A DNA stretch of 64,000 nucleotides from Pandoraea communis (GTDB lineage Bacteria; Pseudomonadota; Gammaproteobacteria; Burkholderiales; Burkholderiaceae), in assembly GCF_902459745.1 (NCBI RefSeq), contig NZ_CABPSJ010000003.1, positions 682,001 to 746,000 on the forward strand, given 5' to 3'. Positions 59,401 through 64,000 of the stretch are shown here, in pieces. The stretch's first letter is position 1. Each line of letters opens with the position of its first letter. Made by a program: the position numbers and the translations under genes. Under the pieces are notes generated by a model, which was not told the origin of the DNA, made no database searches, and saw only the letters and a program-made list of their open reading frames with translations.

Positions 59401-61341
59401 TCAAGCGATCTGCTCGAGGGCTTCCTGGGCTTCGAGCCATTCGGCTTCCACGTCCGAGAGCTTTGCCGTGACGTCGGCCTGTTGCTTGAGGCTATCGGTC
59501 AGCAAGGCCTTCCTGGCGTCTTCATAGGTGCTGCTGTCCGCGAGGATAGCGTCGAGCCGGGCTTTTTCGTCCGAGAGCTTCGCGATGGACTGCTCCAGCT
59601 TCTCGATCTTCCTTTGCAGCGGCTTGCGCAGTTGTGACAGCCGCTGACGTTCCTGCGCCTCGGCACGCTTCTGATCCTTGCGGTTGACGCCGTCGGCACC
59701 GTCGCTACCTTCGCCATTGCCGCTGCTGGCGTCTCGTGCTGCCGCACGTTGGTCGGCTGCGTGTTGCAGCAACCAATCGCGGTAGTCATCGAGATCGCCG
59801 TCAAACGGCTGCACTTCGCCGCCGGCCACCAGCAGAAACTGATCCGTGGTCGCGCGCAGCAAGTGCCGATCGTGCGAGACGAGAATCAGCGTGCCGTCGA
59901 ACTGGGCGAGCGCCATCGTGAGGGCATGGCGCGTCTCGAGATCCAGATGGTTGGTCGGTTCATCGAGCAACAGCAGGTTCGGCTTGCGCCAGATGATGAG
60001 CGCCAGCGCCAGACGCGCCTTCTCGCCACCGGAGAACGGCGCAATCGACGACGTCGCCATATCGCCGCGGAAGTTGAATCCGCCAAGAAAGTCGCGCAAT
60101 TCCTGTTCGCGCGTGTCGGGGGCGAGGCGTTGCAAATGCTGCAACGGAGAATCGTCATGGCGCAGGGTTTCGACCTGGTGCTGGGCGAAATAGCCGATCT
60201 GCAAGCCCTTGCCGGTCTTCACCTCACCCGCCAGTGGCGCAAGCGTGCCGGCGAGTGTTTTGATGAGCGTCGATTTGCCCTGACCGTTGGCGCCCAGCAG
60301 GCCGATACGCTGTTCGTTCTGCACCGACATCGTGACATGCGGGAGGATGACCTTCTCGCTGCCGTCTTCGAGCGGATAGCCGCAACGCACCGCATCAAGC
60401 ACGAGCATCGGGTTCGGCGCGCTGTCGGCCGGACGGAACTCGAACGTAAACGGCGACGCGATATGCGCGGGCGCGATGCGCTCCATCTTTTCGAGCGCCT
60501 TCATTCGGCTCTGCGCCTGACGCGCCTTCGTTGCCTTGGCCTTGAAGCGCGTGATGAACGATTCAAGGTGCGCAATCGTCTTCTGCTGCTTGTCGAACGC
60601 GCTTTGTTGCAGCACCAGTTGCTGGCCGCGCAGAATCTCGAACTGGCTGTAGTTGCCGCCGTAACGCTTGATCTGTTGATTCTCGATATGCAGTGTGACG
60701 TTGCAGACTTCGTCGAGAAACTCGCGATCGTGTGAGATCACGATCAGCGTGCCGGGGTATCGCTTGAGCCAGTCTTCGAGCCAGACGATGGCGTCGAGAT
60801 CCAGGTGATTGGTCGGTTCGTCGAGCAGCAATAGATCGGACGGGCACATGAGCGCCTGCGCCAGATTCAGGCGCATGCGCCATCCGCCCGAGAAACTGGC
60901 GACAGGCAACTGCGTTTGCGCAAGCGTGAAGCCGAGTCCGAGCAGCAGGGCTTCGCCACGGGCGGGGGCCGTGTAGCCGTCTGCGTCGGCGAAGGCGGCG
61001 TGCGCCTCGGCTTGCGCGTGACCGTCATGCGCAGCTTCGGCGGCCGCGATGGTTGCTTCGATCTCGCGCAGCCGCGTGTCGCCGTCGAGCACATAGTCGA
61101 GGGCAGTGCGCTCGACGGCAGGTGTCTCCTGCATCACGTGGGCGACGCGCCAGCTGCTGGGCACGAAGACATCGCCGCCATCGGCGTGCAACTGACCGCG
61201 CAGCAACGCGAAGAGGGTGGATTTACCCGCGCCGTTGGCGCCGACGAGGCCAACGCGCTCGCCTGGATTGAGCGTTACGGAGGTGTCCTCGAAGAGCGGC
61301 TTGGTGCCGCGTGCGAGGGTGAGATGTTCGAATCGGATCAC
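59401..61341 (-). CDS. ABC-F family ATPase (YheS-like)
   Basis: Soluble ABC-F protein of 646 residues with two ATP-binding domains and no membrane spans. Walker A is GANGAGKST at 34-42 and GANGQGKST near 350-358; signatures are SFSGGWRMRL and PFSGGEKARL. LLLDEPTNHLDLDAIVWLE and LLLDEPTNHLDLETRHALT follow. A charged coiled-coil tail (about 560-646) is typical of YheS/Uup. ABC-F proteins act on the ribosome to relieve stalling; the exact paralogue is uncertain. Converges on radA. Confidence 0.9.
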   Translation of the reverse strand: MIRFEHLTLARGTKPLFEDTSVTLNPGERVGLVGANGAGKSTLFALLRGQLHADGGDVFVPSSWRVAHVMQETPAVERTALDYVLDGDTRLREIEATIAAAEAAHDGHAQAEAHAAFADADGYTAPARGEALLLGLGFTLAQTQLPVASFSGGWRMRLNLAQALMCPSDLLLLDEPTNHLDLDAIVWLEDWLKRYPGTLIVISHDREFLDEVCNVTLHIENQQIKRYGGNYSQFEILRGQQLVLQQSAFDKQQKTIAHLESFITRFKAKATKARQAQSRMKALEKMERIAPAHIASPFTFEFRPADSAPNPMLVLDAVRCGYPLEDGSEKVILPHVTMSVQNEQRIGLLGANGQGKSTLIKTLAGTLAPLAGEVKTGKGLQIGYFAQHQVETLRHDDSPLQHLQRLAPDTREQELRDFLGGFNFRGDMATSSIAPFSGGEKARLALALIIWRKPNLLLLDEPTNHLDLETRHALTMALAQFDGTLILVSHDRHLLRATTDQFLLVAGGEVQPFDGDLDDYRDWLLQHAADQRAAARDASSGNGEGSDGADGVNRKDQKRAEAQERQRLSQLRKPLQRKIEKLEQSIAKLSDEKARLDAILADSSTYEDARKALLTDSLKQQADVTAKLSDVEAEWLEAQEALEQIA

Positions 61342-61515
61342 GAAAAAGGCCGAAGGGAAAGCGGGTCAGTTCGTCCTGAGTCCGCGTGGCGAGCCGGGTA
61401 TCGCCGACCCAACGGGGAGCGAACGAGCCGTGCATCGAAACCGTGGTGCGGGGGGACGGCAAAACCGGCATTTTACCGGTCTGAGCGCATGAAAGCGATG
61501 CGCACCCCGCCGCGC

Positions 61516-62943
61516 CTACAGAATTGGGGCGAAAAGCCGCGCCAGACGCATCACAATCTGACGCCATCTCGGAATCTTCCGGAAATCGTCCTTGTTCAGC
61601 AGGGCGGCCTGCTCGAAGTCGTGCGTCAGCATGTACGCGACGTCGTCGGCGAAGGCGCGGTCAACGGTGAGCAGCATGATTTCGAAGTTGAGACGGAACG
61701 ACCGGTTGTCGAGATTGGCGCTGCCGACGGCGGCTGCGCTGTCATCGATCAGCACGACTTTCTGGTGAAGGAAGCCATGTTGATAGCGATAGACGTGGAT
61801 GCCGCTGCGCGCGGCCTCGAACGCGTACGAGGTGGTCGCCTCGAACACGACATAGTGATCGGCCCGATCCGGGATCAGAATGCGCACGTCTACGCCGCGC
61901 AGCACCGCCAGACGCAACGCGGAGAACACGGCTTCATCGGGCACGAAGTAGGGCGTGGTGAGCCAGACTCGCTTCTGTGCGGCGTTGACGGCGGTGACAA
62001 AGAAGAGGGACGACGTCTCCAATCGGTCAGCAGGGCCGCTCGGCACGACCTGACAGTGCATGTCTTCGCCGGAGGCGGCTGGCAGGCGGTTGAGTTCCGG
62101 TACCGTACCCGTGCTCCAGTGCCAGTCTTCGGCAAATGCGCGCTGGATACCCACCACCGCAGGTCCACGCACGGAGATATGCGTATCGCGCCATGGGGCC
62201 AACGGCGGTTTCTCGCCGAGATACTCGACCCCGACGTTGTGTCCGCCGATAAACGCTTCGTTGCCGTCGATCACCACGATCTTGCGGTGATTGCGAAAGT
62301 TGAGCTGAAAGCGGTTGACGAAAATGCCGCGTTTCGCAGCCGCGAACTCGTGCACCGTCACACCGCCCAGGCGCAGCTTCTCGCAATAGCTGCTCGGCAG
62401 ATCGTGGCTGCCGATACGATCGTAGAGGAAGTACACCTTCACGCCCGTCGCGGCGCGCGCGAGCAGACGCGCGGACAAGGCGCGTCCGAGCGCGTCGTCC
62501 TTGACGATGAAGAACTGAACGACGACGTAGTCACGCGCGCGATCGATAGCGGCAAAGATGGCGTCGAACGTGGCCCGGCCGTTCACCAGCAGACGCACCC
62601 GATTGCCCGCCACGAACGACATCCCCGTCATGGCGGTAAGCGCGGCAAACTCCGGGTGCGCTTCCATCGCGACGGGCGGCTCACCGCTCCACTGCGTTTC
62701 GCCCATGCGTGATTGCAGCGCCTCGTTGCGCGCACGGCGCGCCTCGACATAGCCGATGAATTTCGACCGGCCAAGGAACAGATAGGGGATGAGGGTGAGG
62801 TAGGGTATCGTCACGAGCGATACTGCCCATGCCACCGCGCCTTGCGACGTCCGTACCGTTAGAACGGCATGGATGGCGGCGATGGCTCCCATCACGTGAA
62901 GACAGGCGACGGCAAAGCCGACGTCGAGCAAATTGAACGCCAT
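61516..62943 (-). CDS. cls: Cardiolipin synthase
   Basis: Phospholipase-D family enzyme that condenses phosphatidylglycerols to cardiolipin. The 475-residue protein has two N-terminal spans (about 5-25 and 36-57) and two HKD motifs, HRKIVVIDGNEAFIGGHNVG near 217-236 and HQKVVLIDDSAAAVGSANLDNRS near 395-417. Start ATG 62943 with ggaggaagg upstream. It could be ClsA or ClsB type; the membrane-anchored N-terminus favours ClsA-like. Confidence 0.93.
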   Translation of the reverse strand: MAFNLLDVGFAVACLHVMGAIAAIHAVLTVRTSQGAVAWAVSLVTIPYLTLIPYLFLGRSKFIGYVEARRARNEALQSRMGETQWSGEPPVAMEAHPEFAALTAMTGMSFVAGNRVRLLVNGRATFDAIFAAIDRARDYVVVQFFIVKDDALGRALSARLLARAATGVKVYFLYDRIGSHDLPSSYCEKLRLGGVTVHEFAAAKRGIFVNRFQLNFRNHRKIVVIDGNEAFIGGHNVGVEYLGEKPPLAPWRDTHISVRGPAVVGIQRAFAEDWHWSTGTVPELNRLPAASGEDMHCQVVPSGPADRLETSSLFFVTAVNAAQKRVWLTTPYFVPDEAVFSALRLAVLRGVDVRILIPDRADHYVVFEATTSYAFEAARSGIHVYRYQHGFLHQKVVLIDDSAAAVGSANLDNRSFRLNFEIMLLTVDRAFADDVAYMLTHDFEQAALLNKDDFRKIPRWRQIVMRLARLFAPIL

Positions 62944-63062
62944 GACGGACTACCTTCCTCCATGCCGAGAGTCGCGCGGACCCGGGAACCCGAGTGTAAC
63001 CGGGGTACGTGGACTTAGACGAGGGCTCGCGGCAAAACGCGAGCCCCGAGGGAGTTACTGCA

Positions 63063-63959
63063 TTACGGCAGATCGGCTGCCTGCACCAGGAAGACCATAT
63101 CGTCGCCGGCACTCGTCGCCAGCCACGTCATCGGCAGATCCGGGAACGCCGCCTCGACGAAGTGACGTTCGTTACCGACTTCCACGACCAAAACGCCGTC
63201 ATCGGTCAGATGCTCTCGGGCACCGGCAATGATGCGGCGAACCACATCCATGCCGTCGTCGCCGCCGGCCAATGCCAGACGTGGCTCGTGACGGTATTCG
63301 GCCGGCAGTGCCTGCATCGAACCTTCGTTGACGTACGGCGGATTGGTGAGAATGACTTCATAGCGCTTGCCCTGTGGCAGCGGCGCATAGAGATCGCCCA
63401 GATGGAGCGCGATGCGGTCGTCGAGACCGTAGTCGGCCACATTGATCTTGGCCACGGCCAATGCGTCCGGGGAAATGTCGACCGCATCGATCTGCGCCGC
63501 CGGGAAGGCTTCGGCGGCGAGGATCGCAAGGCAGCCGGAGCCAGTGCACAACTCGAGCACGTCCGCGACGTCTTCGGCGTGATCGACCCATGGCTGCAAG
63601 GCGTCTTCGAGCAACTCGCCCACGAACGAACGCGGCACGATGACGCGTTCGTCTACATAGAACCGGCGGCCATGCATCCACGCTTCATTCGTGATGTACG
63701 ACGCCGGCACGCGCTCGCCTGCGCGACGGTTGATGACTGACAGCACGCGCTCGATTTCCTCGGGCAGCAAACGCGCGTCGAGAAACGGGTCGAGCGTATC
63801 GATGGGCAGGTGCAGCGTATGCAGCAGGAGATAGGCGGCCTCGTCGTAAGCCGTGGCCGTGCCATGCCCGAAGGCCAGTTCGGCCTCGGTAAAGCGCGAG
63901 ACGGCGTAGCGCAGCAGATCGCGCAGCGTCCGGAACGGGTGGGGTGCCTGAGTCGTCAT
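63063..63959 (-). CDS. prmB: 50S ribosomal protein L3 N5-glutamine methyltransferase PrmB
   Basis: SAM-dependent methyltransferase that modifies a Gln of ribosomal protein L3. The 298-residue protein has an N-terminal helical domain, the SAM motif VLELCTGSGCLAI near 136-148, VDISPDAL near 161-168 and the catalytic NPPYVNEGSMQALP near 208-221. LLHTLHLPID and AYLLL near the start favour PrmB over PrmC. It lies 20 bases downstream of the probable dapE end, the arrangement seen in Burkholderia. Confidence 0.93.
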   Translation of the reverse strand: MTTQAPHPFRTLRDLLRYAVSRFTEAELAFGHGTATAYDEAAYLLLHTLHLPIDTLDPFLDARLLPEEIERVLSVINRRAGERVPASYITNEAWMHGRRFYVDERVIVPRSFVGELLEDALQPWVDHAEDVADVLELCTGSGCLAILAAEAFPAAQIDAVDISPDALAVAKINVADYGLDDRIALHLGDLYAPLPQGKRYEVILTNPPYVNEGSMQALPAEYRHEPRLALAGGDDGMDVVRRIIAGAREHLTDDGVLVVEVGNERHFVEAAFPDLPMTWLATSAGDDMVFLVQAADLP

Positions 63960-63978
63960 GATGATTACCTCGCGCGCC

Positions 63979-64000
63979 TTAGGCCACCAGGCGCTTCAAC
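63979..64000 (-). CDS. 3' end of a gene cut by the window edge, probably dapE
   Basis: On the minus strand the last codons read LKRLVA then TAA. Upstream of prmB in Burkholderia the neighbour is dapE (succinyl-diaminopimelate desuccinylase), whose C-terminus is of this kind. Six residues are too few for identification, so the product is inferred from synteny only. Confidence 0.35.

Noticed and set aside
60916-62712. A 598-codon frame antisense to the ABC-F and cls genes
   Set aside because: It runs across two real genes and their intergenic gap and shows no domain.

Overview
This 64 kb window is chromosomal DNA of a high-GC betaproteobacterium. Gene order (cysTWA-cysB; gcl-hyi-garR; rpsF-priB-rpsR-rplI-dnaB; hom-thrC-moeA-moaD-moaE; clpB; tsaB-rimI-udg) and protein sequence point to the Burkholderiaceae, most likely Pandoraea or a near relative. 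The genus is my inference from memory and was not tested. Almost all of the window is housekeeping DNA. I see no rRNA, tRNA, insertion sequence, prophage or CRISPR array.

Layout. 0-4 kb: sulfate/thiosulfate ABC importer (cysT, cysW, cysA) with a CysB-type regulator. 4.1-5.2 kb: an asparaginase. 5.3-10.2 kb: glyoxylate carboligase pathway (gcl, hyi, garR) with a divergent LysR regulator. 10.3-15.3 kb: ribosomal cluster rpsF-priB-rpsR-rplI, then dnaB and a PhoU-like/Pit phosphate pair. 15.4-16.8 kb: a 35-codon peptide and a cupin behind a possible Fur site, then a convergent NlpC/P60 lipoprotein. 16.9-27.5 kb, all on the minus strand: phoH-like, bcp, and a full lipid A L-Ara4N locus (arnD, arnA as two separate genes, arnC, arnB, one small SMR-type flippase subunit, arnT), headed by an Mth938-like gene.

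27.8-34 kb: aminotransferase, hom, thrC, moeA, moaD, moaE. 34-37.5 kb: truncated haemoglobin and clpB with a sigma32-like promoter. 37.8-41.2 kb: DUF2306 membrane protein, LytS-type kinase, LytTR regulator, and an overlapping AraC regulator. 41.5-44.7 kb: a gamma-glutamylcyclotransferase-like gene, a coupled queF-like/yhhQ pair, and an EamA exporter. 45-48.6 kb: isocitrate lyase, UspA, proline iminopeptidase. 48.7-54.4 kb: DEAD-box helicase with a long leader, then tsaB, rimI, family 4 uracil-DNA glycosylase and DUF1853. 54.4-64 kb: thiD and lplT, alr and radA, an ABC-F ATPase, cls, prmB, and the last codons of a probable dapE.

Best candidates for something undescribed. First, the QueF-like protein at 42811-43674 keeps the catalytic Cys and Asp but has lost the NADPH-binding signature and the active-site His; it is translationally coupled to a queuosine-precursor transporter. 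Second, three genes (asparaginase, dnaB, tsaB) have a good -10 box 6-7 bases before their ATG, which predicts leaderless mRNAs. Third, an intrinsic terminator lies inside the arn locus. Fourth, the 35-codon peptide sits behind a Fur-like site. Fifth, the family 4 uracil-DNA glycosylase has an N-terminal tail that repeats a short acidic/Trp motif.
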